From Bacillus sp. SLBN-46 (GTDB lineage: Bacteria; Bacillota; Bacilli; Bacillales; Cytobacillaceae), in assembly GCF_031453555.1 (NCBI RefSeq), contig NZ_JAVIZM010000001.1, positions 4,719,001 to 4,783,000 of the forward strand: a stretch of 64,000 nucleotides of DNA, in the 5' to 3' direction. Made by a program: the position numbers and the translations under genes. Below the pieces are notes generated by a model, which ran no database searches, had not been told where the DNA came from, and saw only the letters and a program-made list of their open reading frames with translations. Shown piece after piece: positions 1-7,826 of this stretch (positions are counted from its first letter, which is position 1; each line of letters begins with the position of its first letter).

Positions 1-163
1 CGACATAGTGAAATGGGAAAGAGTTCATTCTCCTAATCTAGAAAACCACCAAAAGTATCAAGTCATTTATGAACATTGGCGTAAAGTTTATGCCGAACAG
101 CTTAAATTAGCCGATTCCGGCATGACAAACCATATGTGGATTGCACCTGGAGTAACTATTTAA
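1..163 (+). CDS. FGGY-family sugar kinase, C-terminal end (probable AI-2 kinase LsrK)
   Basis: Only the last 53 codons are present (frame begins at base 2, stop TAA at 161-163), so the gene enters from the left. The tail has the helical EHWRKVYAEQLKLAD stretch typical of the C-terminus of FGGY carbohydrate kinases. The assignment to an autoinducer-2 kinase rests mainly on context: an LsrF-type thiolase follows two genes later on the same strand with almost no spacing. LsrK phosphorylates imported AI-2 in the cytoplasm. No catalytic residues are visible in this fragment, so xylulokinase-like or other FGGY enzymes cannot be excluded from sequence alone. Confidence 0.65.
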   Translation, partial: DIVKWERVHSPNLENHQKYQVIYEHWRKVYAEQLKLADSGMTNHMWIAPGVTI

Positions 164-182
164 TAGAAAGGGGGTGAAACGA

Positions 183-542
183 ATGTTTCACACAAGTGAG
201 GAAAACAATGAATATCGTTATGGCACCCATGGCCCCAAATACTTATCTAAAGGACCCAATGTGGATATTGGAGTGGTTCTTTTAAAACCTGGTGATGATC
301 ATGATAACCACTATCATACAACCTGTGAGGAAATCTTCTATATCCTTGAAGGTGAAATTGATATTTATATAAACGGTGAACCTGTCCATGTAAAGCCAGG
401 TGACATACTTCAGGTACGACCTATGGAAGCACACTACTTAAAAAACACGAATACTGTTGATTTTAAAGCTGTATTTATAAAATCGCCACATATCAGTGAA
501 AGAGATTCCGTTATCGTTGATAACCCAAAAATAAAGGAGTGA
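183..542 (+). CDS. Small single-domain cupin in the lsr-type operon
   Basis: A cytosolic cupin of about 119 residues. The metal-binding pattern is visible as HYHTTCEEIFYILEG (motif 1, about residues 43-57) and the PGD...HY segment (motif 2, about residues 75-87). A GTG at 174 is in frame, but AAGGGGGTG lies just upstream of ATG 183 with ideal spacing, so I use 183. The gene sits between the kinase tail and lsrF, 7 bp before the latter. In enteric lsr operons the step between LsrK and LsrF is carried out by LsrG, a different fold. This cupin may do that isomerisation or bind a related ligand; this is inference from position only. Confidence 0.8.
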   Translation: MFHTSEENNEYRYGTHGPKYLSKGPNVDIGVVLLKPGDDHDNHYHTTCEEIFYILEGEIDIYINGEPVHVKPGDILQVRPMEAHYLKNTNTVDFKAVFIKSPHISERDSVIVDNPKIKE

Positions 543-549
543 ATGGTAG

Positions 550-1341
550 ATGAATTGGGGATTTAAAAATAGAATGAATCAAATTTTACCAGGCGGGAAA
601 GCCGTTATGTTGGCAATTGACCACGGTTATTTCCTTGGACCCGTCCACGGCCTTGAAAAGCCTGGAGAAACCGTCAAGGACCTTTTGCCACATACCGACT
701 CTTTGTTTGTCACACGGGGGACATTGGATGCATGCATTCCTGCAGATGTAAGTAAGCCTGTCCTATTACGAGTTTCTGGTGGACCGAGTGTGTTGAATGA
801 TTTAGCTAACGAGCACATTGTTACCCCAGTTAAAGAAGCCATTAGACATAACGTGGTTGGAGTCGGCGTATCTATTTTTGTCGGTTCTGCTTACGAGACT
901 CAAACGGTGACAAACTTAGCAAATGTCGTTACTGAATCACACGAGTATGGGTTACCTGTTCTAGCCATTACTGCTGTTGGCAAGGAACTAGAAAAACGCG
1001 ATGCTAGATTCCTAGGCCTTGCTTCTCGTATTGGTGCTGAAATGGGAGCAGACATTGTTAAAACCTATTACTGTGAAGACTTTGAAAAAGTAACAAGCAC
1101 GTGTCCCGTTCCAATCGTTATTGCTGGAGGTCCTAAACTAGAAACAATTAAAGATGCACTGGATTTAACCTATAACGCGATGAACCAGGGCGCTGCAGGT
1201 GTGGATATGGGGCGTAATATTTGGCAGTCCGAATACCCTGAAGCGATGATTCGTGCCATTAATGGGATTGTTCACAAAGGGTTAAGTGTGAAGGAAGCGC
1301 TAGAACTTTATTCACAGCTAACACAAACCAAGGTATTTTAA
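550..1341 (+). CDS. lsrF: 3-hydroxy-5-phosphonooxypentane-2,4-dione thiolase, LsrF-like
   Basis: 263 residues, full length for the LsrF branch of the class I (DeoC/FbaB-type) aldolase family. Seen: AIDHGYF near the N-terminus (about 22-28), the Schiff-base lysine in ADIVKTYYCEDF (about 174-185), the phosphate-binding IVIAGGPK (about 194-201), and GAAGVDMGRNIWQ (about 223-235), typical of LsrF. LsrF transfers an acetyl group from the phospho-AI-2 product to CoA, the last step of AI-2 breakdown. The start follows AAGGAGTG. It is the last gene of the operon and is followed by a terminator. Confidence 0.92.
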   Translation: MNWGFKNRMNQILPGGKAVMLAIDHGYFLGPVHGLEKPGETVKDLLPHTDSLFVTRGTLDACIPADVSKPVLLRVSGGPSVLNDLANEHIVTPVKEAIRHNVVGVGVSIFVGSAYETQTVTNLANVVTESHEYGLPVLAITAVGKELEKRDARFLGLASRIGAEMGADIVKTYYCEDFEKVTSTCPVPIVIAGGPKLETIKDALDLTYNAMNQGAAGVDMGRNIWQSEYPEAMIRAINGIVHKGLSVKEALELYSQLTQTKVF

Positions 1342-1357
1342 GACACCCCTCTAAAGA

Positions 1358-1390
1358 AAAAGCGGCTTACCAAGCAGTAAGCCGTTTTTT
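1358..1390 (+). terminator. Rho-independent terminator after lsrF
   Basis: Stem AGCGGCTTAC / GTAAGCCGTT (1361-1370 with 1377-1386), 6-base loop, followed by a T run. It closes the lsr-type operon. Confidence 0.85.
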
Positions 1391-1457
1391 GAGTACCAAT
1401 CGCTTAACATTATTTGCTATTTTATTTGTTTATTTCAAATATGATTTTACTTTACTA

Positions 1458-2282
1458 CTACATATTTTTGCTTTGCACAAGAAGTTTGGATTTTCCTGTA
1501 CGTTCCCATTCTTCTACTGTTTCATATGCTTTTTCAGGAGAATACCCTTTCCCTACAAGAACGCCCATTAGAATAAATTCTTGAAGAATATGTGTCGCAT
1601 TTATTCCTCTTTTAACATCCTCTAATCCTTCTTTTACCAAAAATTCCGTGTGCTGTATCCATTCATCTGGAGTCTTTCCAAAAACATCTGTATTTCCATT
1701 GCCGTGACTGTTGCCTTCTTCCGCAGCCATGGCATCTGCTTTGGTACCATGAACAGTACCAAAAGGATGGTTAGGAGGAGCATATATTGAATAAAGTTTT
1801 AGCGGAATATTACCTGTATTGGTTAGATTATGCCATGTTCCAGCAGGTATCATTATGGCAGAATCATCAGAGACATGTCTTTCAAAGTTTAAATTCTCTT
1901 TACTCTTGCCCATTTGAACAATCCCCTGGCCTTGTTCAATCCGTAAGAATTGATCAACATTTGGATGCATTTCCAAACCGATATCTTCACCAACATTGAG
2001 GCTCATCAAAGTAACTTGTAGATGTGTCCCTGTCCATAAGGCTGTCCGATACGTATTGTTTTGCTTCGATGCTTCATTGATATTAACGACAAATGGATTT
2101 GGTCCATAATCTGTTAATAGAACACTTCCATTACCGTTGGAAGAGCGAAATGAATCAAATCGGTTAGCGTGCACTACCCCATTAGGATAAGTTGTATAAA
2201 CAGACTGTCTTCCATAGTTATACATTGGTACATTAGCATAATAAGGATATTGATAAGGATACATATAGGGAACATTGTACAT
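1458..2282 (-). CDS. Cupin-domain protein with Tyr/Pro-rich N-terminus
   Basis: About 274 residues from ATG 2282. A GTG-led frame extends to 2300, but GAAGGGA falls inside that extension and serves as the ribosome site. The first 25 residues are Tyr/Pro/Met-rich (MYPYQYPYYANVPMYNY), a composition seen in Bacillus spore-coat-associated proteins. A cupin follows (about 85-165) with LEMHPNVDQFLRIEQGQG and PAGTWHN supplying the metal-binding histidines. The C-terminal 90 residues are helical and charged, with FILMGVLVGKGYSPEKAYETVEEWE. Its substrate is unknown. A coat or spore association is only suggested by the N-terminal composition. Confidence 0.75.
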   Translation of the reverse strand: MYNVPYMYPYQYPYYANVPMYNYGRQSVYTTYPNGVVHANRFDSFRSSNGNGSVLLTDYGPNPFVVNINEASKQNNTYRTALWTGTHLQVTLMSLNVGEDIGLEMHPNVDQFLRIEQGQGIVQMGKSKENLNFERHVSDDSAIMIPAGTWHNLTNTGNIPLKLYSIYAPPNHPFGTVHGTKADAMAAEEGNSHGNGNTDVFGKTPDEWIQHTEFLVKEGLEDVKRGINATHILQEFILMGVLVGKGYSPEKAYETVEEWERTGKSKLLVQSKNM

Positions 2283-2346
2283 TTTTCTCAATCCCTTCAC
2301 AGTTATAAAATTATCCTATGCACTTGTGAAGGGAAGGTACTTGGAT

Positions 2347-2835
2347 TCAAACTTCATTCGTTAACTCTAACATTTTTTTAGCACGCACTTGGCTTTCCCG
2401 TCTACTCCCAAATTTAAAAACAACAACCCCACCGACGATAACCAGCACACCAATTAACTGCTTAAAAGTAAATGGAACTTTTTCTAATCCTAATAATCCG
2501 AGTGAGTCCCACAATAAAGCAAATGCGAGCTGTGATGCAAAGACAATCGCGATGGCATAGCTTGGTCCAAGGTGCTTCATCCCCTGAACGATAAAGGTAA
2601 CCACCCCTATCCCAAGTAAGCCACTGAACCAGTACCAAAGCTTCATGTTTTGTAACTGAAATAATTCTTTTCCTTCAAAAATCAGGCCGAAAATCATGGA
2701 AGCGAGAAATCCTAGCCCTAATACTAATGTGGTCGTGGCCCATGATCCGGCGCGTTCGCTTACCTTACTGTTGAAAATATTTTGCACGCTAAGCAGCGAT
2801 CCCGCCAGCAGCGAGAATAATAATCCCAGTATCAT
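2347..2835 (-). CDS. Small DMT-family membrane protein (DUF606/YdcZ type)
   Basis: 162 residues with about five hydrophobic helices and a basic cytoplasmic tail (SRRESQVRAKK). The starting pattern LLAGSLLSVQNIFNSKVSERAGSWATT is typical of the DUF606 half-size drug/metabolite transporters, which usually act as pairs. A second one (3579-4004) lies upstream on the same strand with a Crp-type regulator between them. The gaps are 16 and 31 bp, which suggests one operon. Substrate unknown. Confidence 0.82.
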   Translation of the reverse strand: MILGLLFSLLAGSLLSVQNIFNSKVSERAGSWATTTLVLGLGFLASMIFGLIFEGKELFQLQNMKLWYWFSGLLGIGVVTFIVQGMKHLGPSYAIAIVFASQLAFALLWDSLGLLGLEKVPFTFKQLIGVLVIVGGVVVFKFGSRRESQVRAKKMLELTNEV

Positions 2836-2851
2836 ACTTTACTCCCCTATT

Positions 2852-3547
2852 CTATTCGTAAATATTATCTCCAGCCAATATCCTCAATCCTTCCCTATCT
2901 TTGATGAGGATGACTCCCTTTTTCCGCTCGATTAAACCATCTTTACACAATTGGCCGATTACGCGATTTAAATGCCGATAACTTGTTCCAATCAAATTGG
3001 CCGTATCCTTGATACTAATGCTAATTTGTCTTTTATTCAGTGAGACGGATTCATCCAAAGAGACCGACATGAGATAACTGGCCAAACGTACTTCGACTGG
3101 ATACATGATAGTCAAACTCATTGATTTCGATTTCAAATGGAATTTTTTCGTGATAATTTCTAATAAAAATTGCAGGAACGGTGCATGATCTTTAGCATAT
3201 TTTTTCAACCAGCGATGATGAATACCAATCATACTAACTGACGAAACAGCCTCCACTGTATTAACAAAATCAATCCCCTGCACGTATTCAAGATCCCCAA
3301 TGACCTCAAGAGGTGTCTTAAACGAAAGGATGAGCGTTTTGCCTTCAGATGAGTTATTATAGATTTTCACTTTGCCCTTCACAAGAACGTATAAATACTC
3401 GGAAGGTTCACCCTGCGTACAAATGAGTTCTCCTTCTTCAAAGCTGTATAGAGACAAGTATGGGTTCAGTTGTTGATTAAATATGGGTTCCAGCTGATAT
3501 GTCTCTTTATATGCTTGTAATTGCGCACGATCTTTTATCTCTTTCAT
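2852..3547 (-). CDS. Crp/Fnr-family transcriptional regulator (YeiL-like)
   Basis: 231 residues. The N-terminal cyclic-nucleotide-binding beta-barrel is at about 20-120 (GELICTQGEPSEYLYVLVKGKVKIY). The C-terminal winged helix is at about 150-225 with recognition segment TANLIGTSYRHLNRVIGQL. There is no cysteine cluster for an Fnr-type iron-sulfur centre and no clear cAMP-contacting set, so the ligand is unknown. It sits between the two DUF606 exporters on the same strand and probably controls them. Confidence 0.87.
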   Translation of the reverse strand: MKEIKDRAQLQAYKETYQLEPIFNQQLNPYLSLYSFEEGELICTQGEPSEYLYVLVKGKVKIYNNSSEGKTLILSFKTPLEVIGDLEYVQGIDFVNTVEAVSSVSMIGIHHRWLKKYAKDHAPFLQFLLEIITKKFHLKSKSMSLTIMYPVEVRLASYLMSVSLDESVSLNKRQISISIKDTANLIGTSYRHLNRVIGQLCKDGLIERKKGVILIKDREGLRILAGDNIYE

Positions 3548-3578
3548 TTGCTAAGATCCACCTTCCACCTGCGTACGT

Positions 3579-4004
3579 TTAAAACCTAAGAATCAATACC
3601 CCAGCAATCATCATTCCGATACCAATAAACTGCGGTAGCTTCATTTTTTGCTTTGTTAAGCCGAACCATCCGTTACTGTCTATTATAAAGGTTAGACAAA
3701 GCTGAGCAATCAGTATTACGGCAACTGTAAAGGTAACACCAATATGCTGAATCGCCGTGACGTTGCTAAAAACGACAACCGCCCCGAAGGTACCGCCGAC
3801 TAAATATAACGGTTTTACCTGCGTGAAGCCTTGGTATTTTTTTTCTCTGGTGAACATGAGTATAAGTAAGGCCACTATAAATCCGATTAACTGTGTAATG
3901 GTTGCAGCTTGCCATGTGCCTATATCATTACTAATTTTAGTGTTTGCTACTCCTTGCAGGGTAATAAACGCCCCGGCTAAAAAGGCAAAAAAGATTCCTT
4001 TCAT
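3579..4004 (-). CDS. Small DMT-family membrane protein (DUF606/YdcZ type), paralogue of the one at 2347
   Basis: 141 residues from ATG 4004, chosen because GGAGAGTG lies 6 bases upstream. The frame is open to 4151, but that extension is charged and lacks a ribosome site. Five hydrophobic segments and the AGAFITLQGVANTKISNDIGTWQAATI signature mark DUF606. With its paralogue downstream it can form a heteromeric exporter pair. First gene of the three-gene operon with the Crp-type regulator. Confidence 0.83.
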   Translation of the reverse strand: MKGIFFAFLAGAFITLQGVANTKISNDIGTWQAATITQLIGFIVALLILMFTREKKYQGFTQVKPLYLVGGTFGAVVVFSNVTAIQHIGVTFTVAVILIAQLCLTFIIDSNGWFGLTKQKMKLPQFIGIGMMIAGVLILRF

Positions 4005-4285
4005 CGTGTTCACTCTCCATCGTTGATTTATCTTAATTAAACTGATTTTGAGCGTTTCAGGAAAGGACATATGTCCTAATTGTAAAAAAAGGGATTTATT
4101 TTTGTGAAGGGAAGTAGATTTTTGAAAAAGAAGGGAATTTATGTGACTCATTCGGGTTCCAGTTGATGGGTTCGATCACATAGAGGCGGTTTACGTTACC
4201 CAATTGATTTCTGGATGGAGCTTTCGGGCTCGTAGAAGGTTAAGTAAAGTGTAAAATTACACTTAAATAAAGAAAAACAGGGATC

Positions 4286-4379
4286 TTATCAGCGAATTAT
4301 TAGCATTTATCAGCGAATCTAGAATTTTATCAGCGAATATCAAAATTTATCAGCGAATTTCCGAGATTTATCAGCGAAT
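4286..4379. repeat. Five copies of TTATCAGCGAAT at 20-21 bp period
   Basis: Exact TTATCAGCGAAT begins at 4286, 4307, 4327, 4347 and 4368, separated by degenerate AT-rich 8-9 bp spacers. The array fills much of the 435-bp gap between two minus-strand genes (4005-4439). No coding frame spans it. The rest of the gap holds no recognisable gene. Confidence 0.9.
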
Positions 4380-4408
4380 CTGAAAATCACTCTCAAAATC
4401 ACCCCAAT

Positions 4409-4441
4409 AAAAAAGACCTTCCCCAAAAAATGAAAAGGCCT
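4409..4441 (-). terminator. Probable terminator of the DHFR-family gene
   Basis: On the minus strand AGGCCTT and AAGGTCT pair around a 14-base loop and are followed by six T residues. The 5' arm starts within the stop codon of the gene at 4440. Confidence 0.6.
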
Positions 4442-4967
4442 AATGATTCACTTTATAATGCATCTGCGCAAATTGGTTATACCGTTTTACTTCAAGCAGA
4501 GTTAATGGCAACTCCGGATTCGGTGCGTTAAATAATGGAATACCAGAACCTAGTATATGAGGCGTAATCGTAATAATGATTTCATCAATCAACTTCTCTT
4601 TCATAAACGCATCGAGCAGATTGGCCCCGCCAACCATCCAGATTTTAGAACCCTCTCGTTGCTTCAATTTCTTAGTAAATTCAATAACATCCTCATTTAC
4701 AAATTCCACATCCCCATTCGAACCCTGCTCAAACCTCGAGAACACATAACACTTCCGATCTGAATGCGGAAAGGTATCAGTTACTCTTACCACATAATCG
4801 TATGTTTTTTTCCCCATAATGATGGTATCAATCGATTCATACATTTCAGAAAAACCGTTATCCCCCTCACCCTCGGTTTCGTGTAACCAATCTAAATCGT
4901 CCCCTTCTTTTGCGATGAAACCATCTAAGCTTGCTGCTATAAATAAAACAACTTCTCTTTCCATCAT
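4440..4967 (-). CDS. Dihydrofolate reductase-family protein (RibD C-terminal domain, YwjB/YyaP type)
   Basis: About 175 residues covering the whole RibD-C/DHFR fold: VVLFIAASLDGFIAKEGDDLDWL at the N-terminus, TIIMGKKTYDYV at about 50-61, and KIWMVGGANLLDAFMKEKLIDEIIITITPHILGSGIPLF at about 112-150. GTG 4973 is in frame, but GAGAGGGTG immediately precedes ATG 4967 and ATG 4964. Members of this branch are NADPH-binding oxidoreductases of unknown substrate, often stress-associated, not the housekeeping DHFR. Confidence 0.85.
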   Translation of the reverse strand: MMEREVVLFIAASLDGFIAKEGDDLDWLHETEGEGDNGFSEMYESIDTIIMGKKTYDYVVRVTDTFPHSDRKCYVFSRFEQGSNGDVEFVNEDVIEFTKKLKQREGSKIWMVGGANLLDAFMKEKLIDEIIITITPHILGSGIPLFNAPNPELPLTLLEVKRYNQFAQMHYKVNH

Positions 4968-5066
4968 TGCCACCCTCTCGTCCTTAATTCATAAGCATTT
5001 AGTTTAAACAAAAACGTATAAATCTACTACTAATAGAAACGCTAATAATTGAGGTGAATCCACAAC

Positions 5067-5207
5067 ATGATAAAAAAAGAAAATCAACCCAACGAAATCA
5101 AATACAGCATTTGGGATACCAAAACAGAGGAAAATCTCGACCAAATGAAGGAAGATTTGGCTGAGCTAATAGAACACCCCACAAAAACGCAGCCCCAAAA
5201 CGATTAA
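5067..5207 (+). CDS. Small hydrophilic protein, 46 residues, unknown
   Basis: ATG 5067 to TAA 5207, preceded by GAGGTGA about 12 bases upstream. The product is charged and helical (TEENLDQMKEDLAELIEHP) with no cysteine, signal or membrane segment. It is not recognised. The codon pattern and ribosome site make it a plausible short gene. The 312 bp after it, up to hpaB, holds only a weak 77-codon frame. Confidence 0.5.
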   Translation: MIKKENQPNEIKYSIWDTKTEENLDQMKEDLAELIEHPTKTQPQND

Positions 5208-5519
5208 AATAAGCAGCCCTAGAGGTTGCTTGTTTTATGTTATTGTAACAAATGCTTAATATGTCTCTAACACTTACGTCATAATTCTTTAATAATTTGT
5301 GGGTATAGTAAGAAATAGTGGGGATAGCGCGTGTGGCTATCATGGTATATGGCGAAGGCGGAGCCAGTACTGATTTAGAAAAGAAAACATTCTCTTTATT
5401 TCATAAAATGTACCCTTACTCTTCCCAATTTAAAACAAGGCTTATCCTATTGGAACATGCCAACAGGTTATCCAATAAAATAGAACTAGCTAACATGTAC
5501 AAAAATTGGGAGTGTGCAT

Positions 5520-6965
5520 ATGGGAATTATTACGGGGAATCATTTTATTGACCGATTAAATAAGATGGATACTGAAATCTGGTACGACGGTGAAAAAATC
5601 AAGGGAATGCTTTCTGAACATCCTGCCTTTAAAGGCATCCTGCAAACAAAAGCATCGCTTTATGATTTGCAGAATGATAGTGAGTTTATCAAGAAAATGA
5701 CTTACCTATCTCCAGAAACTAATAGCTTAATAGGACTTTCCTTCATGCAGCCGAAAACAAAAGAAGATTTAAAGAAAAGACGAGAAATGATTAAAATCTG
5801 GGCAAGGCACACGCATGGATTGATGGGCAGAAGTCCAGATTATATGAACACAATCGTTATGAGCTTTGCCTCCTCTTCGGCTGCCCTCTTGAAGGGGAAA
5901 GAAAACTGCTTCCCCGAAAACATTCTAGCAGTCTATGAAAAAGCAAAAGAAAACGACCTTTGCTTTACACATACATTCATTACTCCGCAAATTAATCGTT
6001 CCCAATATAATTTTGACTGTTCTAAGGATCCCATTTCTGCAAAAGTAATTGATCGAAATGAAAAAGGAATCATCATTAAAGGTGCTCGGCTCCTTGCTAC
6101 ACAAGGTGGATTAACGGATGAAGTATTAGTCTATACGGCTCCAAGGAGATTCATGGATCCAGCTGAAGCATTTGCTTTCTCCATTCCTTCTGATACGAAA
6201 GGTTTAAAATTTATCTGTAGGGACTCATTTGTAGGCGGGGAATCTCCCATTAATCACCCCTTAAGCTCTCGTTATGAAGAAATGGATTCCATCGTCGTTT
6301 TTGATAACGTGTTAGTGCCATGGGACCGAGTATTCTTTTTGGACAATGTCGAGGCAGCTAATGATTTCATGCTTCACAGCTCTTTCCATCATTTTGCCAC
6401 GCATCAAGTGGTTACGAGGCAAATTGTAAAAACCGAGTTTGTCTTAGGTATTGCTGAGCTCTTAGTAGAGACAATTAATGTAAGTGAATACCAGCATATT
6501 CAGGAAAAACTATCAGAAATCATCATTGGTCTTGAAACCATGAAAGCACTTGTGGAAAAGTCTGAACATGATGCACAGCTTGATGAATGGGGATATATGC
6601 GTCCTAGTCTTCTTCCCCTGCAAGTGGCCACCAATGTCTTTCCACGAATTTATCCTCGTTTCAGCGAGATTATTCAATTAATAGGTGCAAGTGGAATGGT
6701 ATCATTACCAACTGAAAAAGCATTTGAATCTGAAATTCGCACGGACCTTGACCAGTATCTTCAAGGGGCGAGTAAGACGGCTGAGGAGCGCGTGAAAATA
6801 TTTCGTTTAGCTTGGGATTTGACCATGAGCTCATTTGGAACGAGACAAACACACTATGAAAGATACTTTTTTGGAGATCCGATACGGCTGTCTAGTACTT
6901 TGTATCAAACCTATCCGAAAAGTGAGCATGTCAGGAACGTATGTGAATTCTTAGATTTACATTAA
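5520..6965 (+). CDS. hpaB: 4-hydroxyphenylacetate 3-monooxygenase oxygenase component, HpaB family
   Basis: 481 residues from ATG 5520 (GGGAGTG upstream; GTG 5514 is a weaker alternative). This is the full length of the two-component FADH2-dependent hydroxylase. Visible family segments include IKIWARHTHGLMGRSPDYMN (about 95-114), THTFITPQINRS (about 155-166), the SPINHPLSSRYEEMDSIVVFDNVLVPWDRVF stretch (about 240-270) and GASGMVSLP. The enzyme adds a hydroxyl ortho to a phenolic OH using FADH2 from a separate reductase, which is not nearby. The gene stands alone, so the in vivo phenol substrate is open. Confidence 0.9.
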   Translation: MGIITGNHFIDRLNKMDTEIWYDGEKIKGMLSEHPAFKGILQTKASLYDLQNDSEFIKKMTYLSPETNSLIGLSFMQPKTKEDLKKRREMIKIWARHTHGLMGRSPDYMNTIVMSFASSSAALLKGKENCFPENILAVYEKAKENDLCFTHTFITPQINRSQYNFDCSKDPISAKVIDRNEKGIIIKGARLLATQGGLTDEVLVYTAPRRFMDPAEAFAFSIPSDTKGLKFICRDSFVGGESPINHPLSSRYEEMDSIVVFDNVLVPWDRVFFLDNVEAANDFMLHSSFHHFATHQVVTRQIVKTEFVLGIAELLVETINVSEYQHIQEKLSEIIIGLETMKALVEKSEHDAQLDEWGYMRPSLLPLQVATNVFPRIYPRFSEIIQLIGASGMVSLPTEKAFESEIRTDLDQYLQGASKTAEERVKIFRLAWDLTMSSFGTRQTHYERYFFGDPIRLSSTLYQTYPKSEHVRNVCEFLDLH

Positions 6966-6996
6966 AAAGAGCTGCAACGGCGCAGCTCTTTCCTTT
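6964..6996. terminator. Convergent terminator between hpaB and GNAT gene
   Basis: Stem AAGAGCTGC / GCAGCTCTT (6967-6975, 6982-6990) with T-rich tail on the plus strand and A-rich lead, so it can serve both convergent genes. Confidence 0.8.
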
Positions 6997-7003
6997 TTAC
7001 TTC

Positions 7004-7558
7004 TTATACGGTTTGAAGGTTTTCCCATTCATGCCGTAAAACGCCCATCACAAGAACGTCATATCGTTTTCCGTCCCGATAGACCATCGAGCGCTTGCGG
7101 CCTTCTAATTGAAAACCAACCTTTTCGTATGCCCTGATTCCACCTTTGTTATATTCAATTACTTCTAAACCAACCCGGTCTAGATTTAGTTCATGGAAAG
7201 CATAGCGAAGAATCAGCTTTAAGGCATCTGACCCATATCCTTTGTTACGATGTGCGGACTGGCCAATTCCGATGGCCAACATCCCCGCGCGATTATTCCA
7301 CTCGATGCTATGAATAACAGCAAAGCCAATCAGTTCATCATGTTCAATGGTTCTAAGTCGGAAGTAAGAACTATTAGGTCCTGAGCTCCCCTCTTCGCTC
7401 CATTGTTCTTTTGTTTTAGGAAGGGCTATATCGGTATCCACATTTCGTAGATATTCATCGTCCTCGCCCCACTTCATCATGATGTCCACATCTTCTTCCC
7501 TTGCTGCAGATAGCTTTACCCGATCACCGTAAAAAAGTTTAGAATTAATAATGGTCAT
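7004..7558 (-). CDS. GNAT acetyltransferase (RimJ/RimL type)
   Basis: 184 residues; start ATG 7558 preceded by AAGGAG. The acetyl-CoA-binding motif A is seen as GIGQSAHRNKGYGSDALKLILRYAF (about 105-129), followed by LNLDRVGLEVIEYNKGGIRAYEKVGFQLEGRKR, typical of the RimL/SpeG-like branch. It transfers acetyl from acetyl-CoA to an amine, with the substrate not predictable. Single gene, convergent with hpaB. Confidence 0.85.
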   Translation of the reverse strand: MTIINSKLFYGDRVKLSAAREEDVDIMMKWGEDDEYLRNVDTDIALPKTKEQWSEEGSSGPNSSYFRLRTIEHDELIGFAVIHSIEWNNRAGMLAIGIGQSAHRNKGYGSDALKLILRYAFHELNLDRVGLEVIEYNKGGIRAYEKVGFQLEGRKRSMVYRDGKRYDVLVMGVLRHEWENLQTV

Positions 7559-7710
7559 TTTAATCTCCTTAATATATTGTATTTTTCACCTCTTCACCCT
7601 TATAAAACCTGTTAATCGTACGCAATAGCCTCATCCTCCCGATAATTAGTTAGTTTAATCATAAAGCTTTATCAATCACACATCAACCAAAATCTTCCAC
7701 CTAAAATATT

Positions 7711-7788
7711 TAATCAAACGTTTGATTAGTTTCCCAAACCCAGTCGTATCAAGGCTTCCAAAAATTCAATTAAACGTTTGATTAGTTT
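7711..7788. repeat. Pair of TTAATCAAACGTTTGATTAG palindromes
   Basis: Palindromes centred at 7720/7721 and 7775/7776 (55 bp apart), each followed by GTTTCCC or GTTTTTT. The spacer keeps a diverged copy of the spacer seen at the other loci (GTATCAAGGCTTCC). It lies between the 3' end of the gene at 7816 and the upstream region of the GNAT gene. Same family as the repeats at 15.4, 18.7-19.0 and 20.2 kb. Confidence 0.88.
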
Positions 7789-7795
7789 TTTGCAA

Positions 7796-7826
7796 AAAAA
7801 AAAATAGTTCCTCCGCTAAGAGGAAC
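7796..7826 (-). terminator. Terminator overlapping the stop codon of the Cys/Gly-rich protein
   Basis: On the minus strand GTTCCTC TTAGCG GAGGAAC is followed by a long T tract (A run 7796-7804 on the plus strand). The stop TAG of the gene lies in the loop, so the last codons form the 5' arm. Confidence 0.8.

Noticed and set aside
5318..5551. 77-codon plus-strand frame before hpaB
   Set aside because: No ribosome site at its start, overlaps hpaB in another frame, and the composition is not clearly protein-like. It may be a remnant, but I cannot support it.
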